29,290 bases of DNA from DSUN01 sp035527715 (GTDB taxonomy: Bacteria > Planctomycetota > PUPC01 > DSUN01). The notes under the pieces are model-generated. The model saw only the letters and a list, made by a program, of their open reading frames with translations, was not told where the DNA came from and made no database searches. Shown here in pieces: positions 7,117-15,975 of the stretch. Numbering within the stretch: position 1 is the first letter of the stretch; the number at the start of each line of letters is the position of its first letter. Both the position numbers and the translations under genes were made by a program. The DNA is taken from NCBI GenBank assembly GCA_035527715.1, contig DATKZY010000120.1, positions 1 through 29,290 on the forward strand, in the 5' to 3' direction.

Positions 7117-9378
7117 ATGAGCCATACGTCGCTGTTGCTCGCGCTGGCCGTCCTGGCGGCCGGCTGGGCGAACGCAACTGACTACCACGTCGCTCCCTCG
7201 GGAGACGACGGCGGCCCGGGGACGGAGCGTCGCCCATTCCGGACCATTCAGAGGGCGGCCGACGCCATGGCCCCCGGCGACGCGTGCATCGTCCGCGAAG
7301 GCGTGTATCGGGAGACCGTGAGGCCAGCGAGGTCGGGGGAGGTGGGCAAGCCGCTGCGCTTTCTCGCGCGGCCCGGCGACGTCGTGGTGCTCAACGGCGC
7401 CGAACCCATCCAGGGCGCCTGGAGCCTCCACGAGGGCTCGATCTACAAGACGGCCGCCGAAGGGAGCTTCGAGCAGATCTTCGTGGACGGCGAGATGATG
7501 ATCGAGGCCCGCTGGCCGAACGCTCGGTTCGGGCAGATGCTCGACCGCGGGGTGTGGGCGAAGGCGGGACGGGGCAGCCGCTACGGCAAGATGGTGGACC
7601 CCGCGCTTGCGAAGACGGGCCTCGACTGGACGGGCGCGCTCGCCACGCTCAACGTGGCCCACCAGTTTTTCACCTGGAGCCGACCCGTCCGCCAGCACGC
7701 CAAGGGCAGCGACACCTTCGAGTACGACAAGGACTTCCCCGGCATCACCAGCTACGCGGACAAGACGACCCCCTGGGAGGATGATCTCTACTATCTCTCG
7801 GGCAAGCTCGGCGCGCTCGACAGCCCGACCGAGTGGTTCCTCGACGCCGAGAGCCGCACCCTCTACCTCTGGTGCCCCGATGGCCAGAGTCCCGCCGGAC
7901 ACATCGTGGAGGCCAAGAGGCGCGACTACGCGTTCGACCTCGAGGCGCGCGAGCACGTCGAGATCGTCGGGTTCCACTTCTTCGCCGCCACCTTCCGGCT
8001 CGAACGGTGCCGCGACTGCGTGGTCGAGGGCTGCCACCTGCGCTTCCCCACCTTCCAGCGCACCATTCCCGAGATGGAGAACCCCCGCGGCACGTCGGTG
8101 AAGACCTATGTGGCCGGCTCCCACAACGCCGTGCGCCACTGTAGCCTCGCCCACAGCCCGGCCTCGGGCCTCACCGTCCTGGGCGACCACAACGTGGTGG
8201 AGGACAACCTCATCCACAACGTGTGCTGGAACGGCTGCCTCACCTATGCAGGCATCTCCCTCGGCCCGCTTGGCCCCAGGGAGCCGCCCGCGGAGGAGGC
8301 GAAGTACCGCGAGGCGGCGAGCTGCGGCTCCGTCCTCCGCCGGAACACGGTCTTCGACGCCGGGAACGTGTGCATCCACGTCGGCGGCATGCCCGGGATC
8401 GTCGTCGAGCTGTGCCACATCCACAGCGGCGGGCGGGCCTCCAAGGACGTGTCGCTCCTCTACACCCAGCTCCCGCACATCTTCGGCACCGTGTTCCGCT
8501 ACAACTGGGTGCACGACTGCCACGCGCCCCAGATCGCCCTCGGCATTCGCGGCGACGACCAGACGCGGGGCCTCACCGTCCACCACAACGTCGTGTGGAA
8601 CTGCGACTGGGACGGCATTGTCCTCAAGGGCGACCACAACCGGTGCTACAACAACACGTGCTTCGGCAACCGCCAGAGCGACATCCTGGTCTTCTCGGCC
8701 CCCGAGCCGCACAAGCCCTGGCGCGGGCAGTGGCCGTTGCTCAAGGTGCAGAACAGGAACACCGAGGTCGCCAACAACTGCGCTCAAGCCATCACTGCCG
8801 CGAGAGGCCGAAAGGCAGGCCCGGTGGGCGGCAGGTCCGAGAACAACTACACGGGACAGGAGCCGATGCTCGCCGACCTGCCGGAACTGGACTTCCGCCC
8901 GCGGGAGGGCTCGCCCCTCATCGCCGCCGGCAGAGCTATCCCCGGCATCACCGACGGCTTTGTGGGCAAGGCCCCCGACATCGGGGCCTACGAGCACGGC
9001 GGCGAGCGCTGGGTCCCCGGCTGCCGCAACGGCGTGTGGCTCGCGCCGCGCGGGGACCGGCTCGTGGTCTCGCTGCTGATGCCTGTGCCCGGGGCCGTGA
9101 CGCTCAGTGTCGTGGCGGAGGGCGCGGCCATCTCGTCCGGCCCAACGCTGGGGTTCACTCCCAAGGACTGGATGCGCCCGAAGGAGGTGCGCTTCGAGGC
9201 GACGGCGAAGGGCGACGAGCCCATCGCTCTCGTCGTATCGGCCGACGGCCTGGGCAGCCTCCGCATTCCCGACGTCCGCCGGACCGATCCGAGCGCCGGC
9301 GCCCGGCACTGGTTCCCGCAGGGCAGCACGCTCGGCACGGCCGGCATCGCCCCGCGCCGCGGCCCGAAGCGTCCCTAG
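7117..9378 (+). CDS. Secreted right-handed parallel beta-helix protein
   Basis: A 753-residue exported protein. ATG 7117 follows an AGAGGAG ribosome site and opens a signal peptide (MSHTSLLLALAVLAAGWANA). The frame is open further upstream only because it runs antisense through the amidohydrolase. Mature residues start YHVAPSGDDGGPGTERRPF, the N-terminal signature of many secreted beta-helix glycan-active proteins, with a short motif on repeated turns such as IQRAADAMAPGDACIVREGVY. The central part has many Asn- and His-rich coil turns (HNAVRHCSLAHS, HNVVEDNLIHNV, HNVVWNCDWDGI), typical of pectate-lyase-like or GH-like helices. A beta-sandwich-like tail follows. It probably binds or cleaves a polysaccharide; lyase versus hydrolase activity cannot be told. 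It ends 18 bp before the stop codon of the convergent OPT gene. Confidence 0.85.
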   Translation: MSHTSLLLALAVLAAGWANATDYHVAPSGDDGGPGTERRPFRTIQRAADAMAPGDACIVREGVYRETVRPARSGEVGKPLRFLARPGDVVVLNGAEPIQGAWSLHEGSIYKTAAEGSFEQIFVDGEMMIEARWPNARFGQMLDRGVWAKAGRGSRYGKMVDPALAKTGLDWTGALATLNVAHQFFTWSRPVRQHAKGSDTFEYDKDFPGITSYADKTTPWEDDLYYLSGKLGALDSPTEWFLDAESRTLYLWCPDGQSPAGHIVEAKRRDYAFDLEAREHVEIVGFHFFAATFRLERCRDCVVEGCHLRFPTFQRTIPEMENPRGTSVKTYVAGSHNAVRHCSLAHSPASGLTVLGDHNVVEDNLIHNVCWNGCLTYAGISLGPLGPREPPAEEAKYREAASCGSVLRRNTVFDAGNVCIHVGGMPGIVVELCHIHSGGRASKDVSLLYTQLPHIFGTVFRYNWVHDCHAPQIALGIRGDDQTRGLTVHHNVVWNCDWDGIVLKGDHNRCYNNTCFGNRQSDILVFSAPEPHKPWRGQWPLLKVQNRNTEVANNCAQAITAARGRKAGPVGGRSENNYTGQEPMLADLPELDFRPREGSPLIAAGRAIPGITDGFVGKAPDIGAYEHGGERWVPGCRNGVWLAPRGDRLVVSLLMPVPGAVTLSVVAEGAAISSGPTLGFTPKDWMRPKEVRFEATAKGDEPIALVVSADGLGSLRIPDVRRTDPSAGARHWFPQGSTLGTAGIAPRRGPKRP

Positions 9379-9396
9379 CCGCTGAGGTCCGGCCTG

Positions 9397-11331
9397 CTAC
9401 GCTGTGCGGGAGACACGGCGCGTGCCCACGGTGTGGAGCGCGAGCACCACGAGCCCGAAGAGCGCCAGCCCCGGCCACGTCAACGGCCCGCCCGCCAGGT
9501 CCACGTCGAGCGGATTCCCCCCCTTGTTGAGCACGATGGGGATGGCGAGGAGGATGCCCAGGAGGGCCTCGCCGGTGATGAGGCCGGCGGCGAAGAGCAC
9601 GCCCGGCTGCTCGGGGTCCTCCCTCGAGCCGCGCCGTCGGACCACCCGCTGCGCCGCCCAGGCGGCCAGGCCCCCCGCGAAGATGGCCACGCCCAGCTCG
9701 AACGGCAGGTAGATGCCGACGGCGACCGCGAGGACGGGGGTGCGGAACCGGCTGCCCCGCAGCCGCAGCGCCTCGTCGAGCACGATGATCCCCACGGCCA
9801 GCACCCCGCCGCTGGCGACCATGATCCAGGGCAGCCCCCCCGTGAACACGAGCTTCGCCACCGAGGCCATGAGCGTGGCCTGCGGCGCGCGCAGCGCGTT
9901 CGGGCGCGCCGCCGTCGCCTCCCCGATGCCATAGGCGTTCAGGAGCAGCGACAGGATGGGCGCGATGACCAGCGCCGCGGCCAGCACGCTCACGGCCTCC
10001 ATCACCTGCTGCTTCCACGGCGTGGCGCCCACGAGCTGACCCGTCTTGAGGTCCTGCATCACATCGCCGCCGATCGCCGCGGCGCAGCACACGACGGCTC
10101 CGACCAGGATGGCCGCCGCCGGCCCCGCCGCGCTGCCGGTCCCCAGCGCCAGGAGGAGCAGGGCCGTCGTCAGCACCGTGGCAATCGTCACCCCCGAGAT
10201 CGGGTTGTTCGACGAGCCGACGACGCCCGCCATGTACGATGCGACGGCCGAGAACAGGAACCCGGCCACCAGCATCACCGCGGCCAGGAGGGCCGCGACT
10301 CCGCTGTTCCCCGTGAAGTGGCGGAACACGAAGAAGAGCGGCACCACGGAGAGCGCGAGGGCGATGCCCACCCATTGCATCGGCACGTCGCGATCGGTCC
10401 GCTGCACGCCGCGGTGCGCGTGGCGGTAGGCGGCGACGCCCGAGCGAATGCCGCGCAACAGGCTGGGCCACATGCGCACGATGGTCCACAGCCCGCCGAC
10501 GATCATGGCCCCGACGCCGAGGTAGCGCGTCTCGGCCCCCCAGATCCGCCACGCCCAGGCGACCGGCTCGGCCCCCGGCGGCATCGGCCGCCACACGGCG
10601 AGGAGCGGAATCTCGACGAGCCAGTTGGCCGCCCCGCCCAGGAACACGAGGGCGGCGATGTTGAGCCCCACGATGTAGCCGACCGCCAGGAGGGCGGGCG
10701 CCAGGCTCGCGCCGAAGTAGGCCACCCCGCCGCCGACCCGCGCCGCGGCCTCGACCGAGCCGGTCCACAGGCGCAGCCCGGTCTCGCCCACTTTGAAGAG
10801 CGCGCCGAGCGCCCCGCCCGCCGCGATGAGCCCCACGCCCGCCCCGCCCCGCGACGGGCCCGGGGCGGCCCCAGCCTGTCGAGGGCCGCCGCGGTCGCCC
10901 ACCTCGAGCACCTTCGCCGTCGCCACGCCCTCGGGGAACGCCAGCTTCGCCTCGAGGATCAGCGCGCGGCGCAGCGGCACCGTGAACAGCACGCCCAGCA
11001 TCCCGCCGAGGGTCGCGATCAGCGTCGTTTGCCAGTAATCGAAGTCGCTCCACGCCCCGAGCAGGATGAGGGCGGGCAGCGTGAAGACCGCGCCGGCCGC
11101 GAGGGACTCGCCCGACGATGCGGCGGTCTGGACCATGTTGTTCTCGAGGATGCTCACGCGCCGGAAGAAGCGCAGGACGGCCATCGAGATCACCGCCGCG
11201 GGGATGGACGCGCACACCGTCATCCCCGCCATCAGCCCCAGATAGGCGTTCGCGCCGGCCATGACCATCGAGAGGACCACGCCCAGCACCACCGCCTTGA
11301 CGGTGATCTCCGGGATGCCGCGATTGTCCAT
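9397..11331 (-). CDS. OPT-family oligopeptide-type transporter
   Basis: A 644-residue integral membrane protein of the OPT family (PF03169). The start at 11331 (MDNRGIPEI) has GAGGA about 7 nt upstream; a longer frame reads into the divergent GH2 leader. The family signature is clear near the N-terminus: NAYLGLMAGMTVCASIPAAV (residues 28-47), then ENNMVQTAASSGESLAAG (63-80). Many hydrophobic segments follow along the whole length. Family members import oligopeptides, siderophores or other small conjugates with protons; the cargo here is unknown. It is divergent from the GH2 gene with overlapping promoters, and a role in uptake of products released by the secreted enzymes is plausible but not shown. 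Its 3' end converges on the beta-helix gene. Confidence 0.9.
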   Translation of the reverse strand: MDNRGIPEITVKAVVLGVVLSMVMAGANAYLGLMAGMTVCASIPAAVISMAVLRFFRRVSILENNMVQTAASSGESLAAGAVFTLPALILLGAWSDFDYWQTTLIATLGGMLGVLFTVPLRRALILEAKLAFPEGVATAKVLEVGDRGGPRQAGAAPGPSRGGAGVGLIAAGGALGALFKVGETGLRLWTGSVEAAARVGGGVAYFGASLAPALLAVGYIVGLNIAALVFLGGAANWLVEIPLLAVWRPMPPGAEPVAWAWRIWGAETRYLGVGAMIVGGLWTIVRMWPSLLRGIRSGVAAYRHAHRGVQRTDRDVPMQWVGIALALSVVPLFFVFRHFTGNSGVAALLAAVMLVAGFLFSAVASYMAGVVGSSNNPISGVTIATVLTTALLLLALGTGSAAGPAAAILVGAVVCCAAAIGGDVMQDLKTGQLVGATPWKQQVMEAVSVLAAALVIAPILSLLLNAYGIGEATAARPNALRAPQATLMASVAKLVFTGGLPWIMVASGGVLAVGIIVLDEALRLRGSRFRTPVLAVAVGIYLPFELGVAIFAGGLAAWAAQRVVRRRGSREDPEQPGVLFAAGLITGEALLGILLAIPIVLNKGGNPLDVDLAGGPLTWPGLALFGLVVLALHTVGTRRVSRTA

Positions 11332-11342
11332 GTCGGTTCCTC

Positions 11343-11371
11343 TTGGCTCAATCGGGCAAATAGTGTATCCT
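11343..11371 (+). promoter_or_regulatory. Sigma70-like promoter for the GH2 gene
   Basis: TTGGCT at 11343-11348, a 17-bp spacer and TATCCT at 11366-11371. Transcription would begin about 57 nt before the GTG start at 11435. Confidence 0.5.
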
Positions 11372-11390
11372 ATGGAGCCGTTTGAGGAAA
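11362..11390 (-). promoter_or_regulatory. Candidate divergent promoter for the OPT transporter
   Basis: On the minus strand, TTTCCT (11390-11385), a 17-bp spacer and TACACT (11367-11362). Its -10 box shares two bases with the -10 of the opposite GH2 promoter, so both cannot be occupied at once. Confidence 0.4.
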
Positions 11391-11434
11391 GGGGTAAATG
11401 CCTCTCCACACGCGACACGGGAAGGAGCCTGCTC

Positions 11435-13714
11435 GTGAGGACGAAGCTGTTGGTGTCCGTTGCTGCGCTTGGGCTCGCCGCGTCGAGCTTCGCCGCGGAA
11501 TGGCAGATGGCCAAGGGGCCGCTCGCGACGCGGTGGGCCAAGGACGTGTCGCCCGACAAGGCCTGGCCCGAATACCCCCGCCCGCAAATGGTCCGCAAGG
11601 ACTGGCAGAACCTCAACGGCCTGTGGGACTACGCCACCGCCGCGAAAAGCGATGCCCAGCCGAAGGACTGGGAGGGCAAGATCCTCGTGCCATTCCCCGT
11701 CGAATCGGCGCTCTCGGGCGTGATGAAGCGGGTGGATGAGAAGCAGCGCCTCTGGTATCGCCGCACGTTCGACGTGCCCGTCGCCTGGAAGGGCAAGCGG
11801 GTGCTCCTGCACTTCGAGGCCGTGGACTGGGAGACGACCGTCACGCTCAACGGCAAGGAGTTGGGCATCCACCGCGGCGGCTACGACCCCTTCAGCTTCG
11901 ACATCACCGATGCCCTGAAGGCCGATGGCGCCCAGGAACTCGTCCTCGCCGTCTTCGACCCCACCGACGCCGGCTTCCAGCCCATCGGCAAGCAGCGGCG
12001 CAACCCCGGCGGCATCATGTACACGCCGAGCACGGGCATCTGGCAAACCGCCTGGCTCGAGCCCGTGCCCATCGCCTACGTGGAGTCGCTGCGCATTGAC
12101 CCCGACGTGGACGCCGGCCTCGTGCGAATCGCGGTCAAGGGCGCGGGCCAGTGGCGCAAGCCGCCCACTGCCGAGATCGTCGTGCATGCCGGCGGCAAGG
12201 AGGTCGCCACCGCGAAGGCCGTCGTGGGCGACACGGCCGAGCTGAAAATCCCCGACGCCAAGCTCTGGTCGCCCGACACGCCGTTCCTCTACGACCTTAC
12301 GGTGAAGCTCGGCGACGACGTGGTCACGGGCTACTTCGGCATGCGGAAAATCGCCTTGGGGAAGGACGAGGGCGGCATCACCCGCATGATGCTCAACGGC
12401 AAGCCGGTCTTCCACATCGGCCCGCTCGACCAGGGCTTCTGGCCCGACGGCCTCTACACCGCGCCCTGCGACGAAGCCCTCCGCTACGACATCGAGATGA
12501 CCAAGAAGCTCGGCATGAACTGCGCCCGCAAGCACACGAAATACGAGCCGAGCCGCTGGTACTACTGGTGCGACAAGCTCGGCCTCATGGTCTGGCAGGA
12601 CATGCCCAGCATGTTCGTCACCCGCTCGCCCCGGCGGCCCGACCCCAAGGGCAAGGCCAGGGAGCCCAGCCCCGAGCAGCTCAAGCGGTTCGAGGACGCG
12701 AAGCAGAACTTCGAGACGGCGCTCGTCCGCATGATCGAGTGCCGCCGCAACCACCCCTCCATCGTGATGTGGGTGCCCTTCAACGAGGGTTGGGGCCAGC
12801 ACGACACCGAACGCTACTGCGAACTCGTGAAGAAGCTCGACCCCACCCGCCTCGTCAACAACGCCAGCGGCTGGGCCGATAGGAAAGTGGGCGACGTCCA
12901 CGACGTCCACGCCTACCCCGGCCCCGGCATGCCGCCCGTCTCGGAAAGCCGCGCCGCCGTCCTCGGCGAGTTCGGCGGGCTTGGTCTCGGTGTGGACGGT
13001 CACACCTGGACGCAGAAGACCTGGGGCTACCGCGGCGCCGCCAGCCGCGACGACCTCACGAAGCAGTATGTGAAACTCCTCCAGCGCCTCTACCAGCTCC
13101 GCGACAAGGGCCTCTGCGCCGGCATCTACACCCAGACGAGCGACGTGGAGACCGAGTGCAACGGCCTGATGACCTACGACCGCGAGCTGGTGAAGCCCGA
13201 CCTCGAGGCGGCCGCGAAGGCCAACCGCGGCGAGTTCCCGCCGCCGCCCGAGGTCAAGGTCGTCGTGCCCACCTCGGAGAAGGAGGGCCTGGCCTGGCGC
13301 TACACCACCGACAAGCCGGCCGACGACTGGTTCAAGCCCGACCACGATGACAAGGCATGGAAGGAAGGCCCCGCCGGCTTCGGCACCAAAGCCACGCCCG
13401 GCGCCGTCGTCCGCACCGAGTGGCGCACGCCCGATATCTGGCTCCGCCGCACCTTCGAGCTGTCCGAGGCCAAGCTCGCGAATCCCCACTTCTGGGTGCA
13501 CCACGACGAGGACTGCGAGATCTACATCAACGGCGTGCTCGTGGGCAAGGCGGGCCACTTCACCACGCAGTACGAGGAGCTGGCGATGACCCCCGAGGGC
13601 GCTGCCGCCCTCAAGCCAGGGAGAAACACCCTCACCGTCCACTGCAAGCAGACCATGGGCGGGCAGTACATTGACCTCGGCATCGTGGACCTGGTGCCGA
13701 AGGCCGCGAAGTAG
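11435..13714 (+). CDS. Secreted glycoside hydrolase family 2 enzyme
   Basis: A 759-residue exported glycosidase. GTG 11435 is chosen because AAGGAG lies 7 nt upstream and a signal peptide follows (MRTKLLVSVAALGLAASSFA); the open frame before it lacks both. Domains in order: jelly-roll sugar-binding domain (about 55-200, with WYRRTFDVP), an immunoglobulin-like domain (about 210-310), a TIM barrel (about 320-600), and a C-terminal beta-sandwich (about 615-755). Catalytic residues fit GH2: acid/base E451 in FNEGWGQ and nucleophile E512 in LGEFGG. GH2 members act on beta-galactosides, -mannosides, -glucuronides and others; specificity is not clear. It is divergent from the OPT transporter. Many relatives in PVC bacteria share the NEGWGQ variant. 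Confidence 0.92.
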   Translation: MRTKLLVSVAALGLAASSFAAEWQMAKGPLATRWAKDVSPDKAWPEYPRPQMVRKDWQNLNGLWDYATAAKSDAQPKDWEGKILVPFPVESALSGVMKRVDEKQRLWYRRTFDVPVAWKGKRVLLHFEAVDWETTVTLNGKELGIHRGGYDPFSFDITDALKADGAQELVLAVFDPTDAGFQPIGKQRRNPGGIMYTPSTGIWQTAWLEPVPIAYVESLRIDPDVDAGLVRIAVKGAGQWRKPPTAEIVVHAGGKEVATAKAVVGDTAELKIPDAKLWSPDTPFLYDLTVKLGDDVVTGYFGMRKIALGKDEGGITRMMLNGKPVFHIGPLDQGFWPDGLYTAPCDEALRYDIEMTKKLGMNCARKHTKYEPSRWYYWCDKLGLMVWQDMPSMFVTRSPRRPDPKGKAREPSPEQLKRFEDAKQNFETALVRMIECRRNHPSIVMWVPFNEGWGQHDTERYCELVKKLDPTRLVNNASGWADRKVGDVHDVHAYPGPGMPPVSESRAAVLGEFGGLGLGVDGHTWTQKTWGYRGAASRDDLTKQYVKLLQRLYQLRDKGLCAGIYTQTSDVETECNGLMTYDRELVKPDLEAAAKANRGEFPPPPEVKVVVPTSEKEGLAWRYTTDKPADDWFKPDHDDKAWKEGPAGFGTKATPGAVVRTEWRTPDIWLRRTFELSEAKLANPHFWVHHDEDCEIYINGVLVGKAGHFTTQYEELAMTPEGAAALKPGRNTLTVHCKQTMGGQYIDLGIVDLVPKAAK

Positions 13715-13718
13715 GGTG

Positions 13719-13746
13719 CGTGACGCGTGACCCGTGACGCGTGAAT
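13719..13746. repeat. 7-bp tandem repeat, four units
   Basis: CGTGACG, CGTGACC, CGTGACG and CGTGAAT lie head to tail, starting 5 bp after the GH2 stop codon. The array is G+C-rich, shows no T-tract and does not look like a terminator. Confidence 0.65.
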
Positions 13747-13952
13747 GGGAGAGGCAAGGGAGCCTTCGGCCGCGGGCTCCTGTGCCTCTGGGACCGGGTT
13801 TGGCACATCCGCGGGTCCCCCCCGGAAGCGGGACATGAATTGCTCGGCCCCAAACGCTCGCGCAGCAAGCGCAATCATGTTCCCCGAGCTGCCCAACCGA
13901 ACATCGGGATATGGGTGGCGGGTGCCGCGCTTTGGAAGCCACGACCGCAAGC

Positions 13953-13970
13953 GACGGGCCATGGCCCGTC
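13953..13970. other. 18-bp perfect palindrome
   Basis: GACGGGCCATGGCCCGTC is perfectly self-complementary and lies about 90 bp before the alpha/beta-hydrolase-like start codon. It could be a regulator-binding site or chance. The rest of the 343-bp gap (13715-14057) holds the 7-bp array and the element at 13995-14030; no gene is seen in it. Confidence 0.4.
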
Positions 13971-13994
13971 ACCGATTCCCGCCGACAATTGACA

Positions 13995-14030
13995 TTTGGA
14001 GATTTGACACCTCCCTTCACACCTCCCTTC
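13995..14030 (+). repeat. Copy of dispersed TTTGAAGACTTGACACCC-type element plus 12-bp tandem
   Basis: TTTGGAGATTTGACACCT (13995-14012) matches the copy at 5405-5422 at 15 of 18 positions. It overlaps two tandem units of ACACCTCCCTTC at 14007-14030. The arrangement parallels 2984-3011, and both sit just upstream of a + strand gene. Confidence 0.5.
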
Positions 14031-14057
14031 AGTCCTCTTCACAAGGAGCTTTCAACA

Positions 14058-15506
14058 ATGAACCAACGAATCGCATGGGCCAATATGTTACTGGCGATCC
14101 TGCTGCTGACCGCCGACTCCCGTACTGTTTCCGCGCAACCGCAGCCCATCAGCCGACTGGTTTTGCCGCCGCAAGGCGCCCGACCATTTCCGGTCGTGGT
14201 GGTCATCGGCGGAGGCAAGGAATTCGACGTCCTTGCGCAGCACGGATTGGCCGTCGCGCACACCAATGGCGGAATCGCCAGCGACTTCAACCGCGGCTAC
14301 CGCAGTGCCAAGGCGACCGTGCGCTGGCTTAGTGCCAACGGCCGAAGCGTCAACCTCGATCCAGACCGGATCGCGACAATCGGAATTTCAAAGAATGGCA
14401 ATGCGGCAACGGGCGTTGCGCTCAGCCGGGGCTTGGGCGCCATAACGTTCGGCGAGCGGGTCGAGATAGCTCCGGGCGGCAGGGACGATCCCGCCGAGCG
14501 CGTCCGCTGTGCCGTGAATCTCTGCGGCACCACCGACCTGATGCAGACCGACCGCTTCGGCGGCACGAAGACCGGCGGGCCTATGAACATGACCATCGCT
14601 GTCGCCATGGCCAACAGCGCCATCAACTACGTTTCCCGGGACGACCCGCCGGTGTTGTTGCTCTTCCCCTTTGGCGGCGGGGCCCATGGCTGGGTCAGCG
14701 GTCATCGTTTCGACGCAGCATACCGCCGGGCCGGCCTGCAATCCACCTTGCTCCTGGCGGGGATGCGGAACTGGGAGGCCCTGGCGGTGGATTTCTTCGC
14801 GATGCATCTTCAGGACCGCAAGAGTCCCACGCGCGTGCACGTGATTGCCGGCGGAAACGCGAGCCAGGGCGGTCCGTGTTGCGGCTGGTTTACCGTGGTG
14901 CGCTTCGGCGATCTCTCGAAAGAACTGGCCGTCAAGTACTCCGCCGCGGGCGGCAAGGTCTGTAAGCCGTTGAGCGGCACGGTGACGATTGCCGCCGGTC
15001 AGACCTCCGCCGAGATCGTCGTCCACCCGCTGGCTACGGGCACGGTGACGGTGGACCTGGTTGCAGACCAAGCCTATGAACTGGGCGCCAACCGCCAGGC
15101 GAAGATCGGCGTCGTCTCCGGCGTCGTGCCCGGCGTGTATGCTGTGTGTACCCGGCCCTATGCCAAACCGCCGCAGGGGCGCGGCCTGATTACCGTCGCG
15201 CGCTGGGGCAGCACGACCCAGGCGCTCGCCGTGAATTATTCGGTCTTGGGGAATGCCGTGGCGGGAACCGATTATCGGCCGCTGCCGGGTAAGATCACCC
15301 TTGCGGCCGGTCAGCGCAGCGCAACAATCGAAGTCGTGCCGTTGAAGTATCCACGACGGGGCGAGACATACAAGAGCGTGGCGCTTTCGCTGGATCGAGG
15401 CGAAGGCTACGAATTCGGACCGTACTGCGGGGCGGCGTGCGTGGTGCTGACCGATGAGGCTGCCCCGGATACTCCGGAAATCGGCGATCCATTCGGAGTA
15501 CGCTGA
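14058..15506 (+). CDS. Secreted alpha/beta-hydrolase-like protein with two Calx-beta-like repeats, probably catalytically impaired
   Basis: A 482-residue exported protein. ATG 14058 follows AAGGAG by 9 nt and starts a signal peptide that ends near TVSAQ (about residue 26). The first part resembles dienelactone-hydrolase or BD-FAE-type alpha/beta hydrolases: PFPVVVVIGGG, a GYRSAKATVRWLSANG helix region, DPDRIATIGISKNGNAA at the nucleophile elbow, and DDPPVLLLFPFGGG where a catalytic Asp is normally found. The elbow reads GISKNG instead of GxSxGG. The usual HGxxD segment reads FGGGAHG, and the usual late GxGH position reads AGMRNW, so Asp and His appear lost. Two Calx-beta-like repeats follow (about 280-365 and 375-465), the second with VNYSVLGNAVAGTDYRPLPG. 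A binding or scaffold role is inferred. Composition is slightly lower in G+C than that of its neighbours. Confidence 0.75.
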   Translation: MNQRIAWANMLLAILLLTADSRTVSAQPQPISRLVLPPQGARPFPVVVVIGGGKEFDVLAQHGLAVAHTNGGIASDFNRGYRSAKATVRWLSANGRSVNLDPDRIATIGISKNGNAATGVALSRGLGAITFGERVEIAPGGRDDPAERVRCAVNLCGTTDLMQTDRFGGTKTGGPMNMTIAVAMANSAINYVSRDDPPVLLLFPFGGGAHGWVSGHRFDAAYRRAGLQSTLLLAGMRNWEALAVDFFAMHLQDRKSPTRVHVIAGGNASQGGPCCGWFTVVRFGDLSKELAVKYSAAGGKVCKPLSGTVTIAAGQTSAEIVVHPLATGTVTVDLVADQAYELGANRQAKIGVVSGVVPGVYAVCTRPYAKPPQGRGLITVARWGSTTQALAVNYSVLGNAVAGTDYRPLPGKITLAAGQRSATIEVVPLKYPRRGETYKSVALSLDRGEGYEFGPYCGAACVVLTDEAAPDTPEIGDPFGVR

Positions 15507-15749
15507 CTGTGGTCCCGAATAATGTGAGTGCTGGTCAATCCGGTTACATGTGAATACCATGATCACCAACTATCTCCCGCTGTACAGAATCTCTGAATTC
15601 GATAAGTCAGGGGACATCTATGAGCAAGCCTGTCAAGCCGGAAGCGGGGCCGAGAGCGGGACTTTCCAAACAGCTATTCGGCATCGTCGGGCCCCGACGC
15701 GCCAGGGGATGAGATTCGAGGCCGGCCCTAGTCACCATAGCGGAGGTTG
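15507..15749. other. Gene-free stretch at the start of a decayed region
   Basis: About 240 bp with mixed composition and no ORF of credible length, codon use or ribosome site. A 30-codon frame from an ATG near 15619 is not convincing. It leads into the inverted repeat and gene remnants described next. Confidence 0.4.
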
Positions 15750-15824
15750 GGGTCGGGTCGTAGTACTCCATTCTTTTCAGCCGAGCGCGGATGCCCAGAA
15801 CAATGGAGTACTACGACCTGACCC
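15750..15824. repeat. 23-bp inverted repeat enclosing 29 bp
   Basis: Arms at 15750-15772 and 15802-15824 are complementary at 22 of 23 positions and share the core GGTCGTAGTACTCCATT. The RHS-remnant frame terminates inside the right arm. The structure could be a small non-autonomous element or a REP-like hairpin. No target-site duplication was evident by eye. Confidence 0.7.
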
Positions 15825-15834
15825 TATGCCCCTG

Positions 15835-15975
15835 GTCTTTCGCCATCGAGCGGCGACCCGCGAGGTCGTAGTCGAAGCCGAGGGTGCCGACGCCCGCAAT
15901 CGTGCGGCGGATGAGGCGGTTGAGGGGGTCGCAGGCGACGCTCCGCAGCCCCCGCTCGATACTATCGCGGGAGAT
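15835..15975 (-). pseudogene. RHS/YD-repeat gene fragment
   Basis: On the minus strand a short frame reads CDPLNRLIRRTIAGVG then LGFDYDLAGRRSM, which fits the RHS/YD repeat pattern (YDxLNRLxxxTxxxGxxxxYxYDxxGR). There is no start codon, no signal sequence and no room for the hundreds to thousands of residues normal for RHS proteins. It is the remains of a large secreted or surface RHS protein, or a fragment moved here by recombination. It lies directly beside the inverted repeat at 15750-15824. Confidence 0.5.

Noticed and set aside
9433..11385. Long + strand frame opposite the OPT gene
   Set aside because: The composition is Arg/His/Glu/Gln/Pro-rich and repetitive, with no ribosome site; it is a shadow of the OPT codons.
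13741..14332. Small + strand frames in the gap after the GH2 gene
   Set aside because: They cross repeats, or overlap the start of the pseudo-hydrolase in another frame, and have no signal, motif or good ribosome site.
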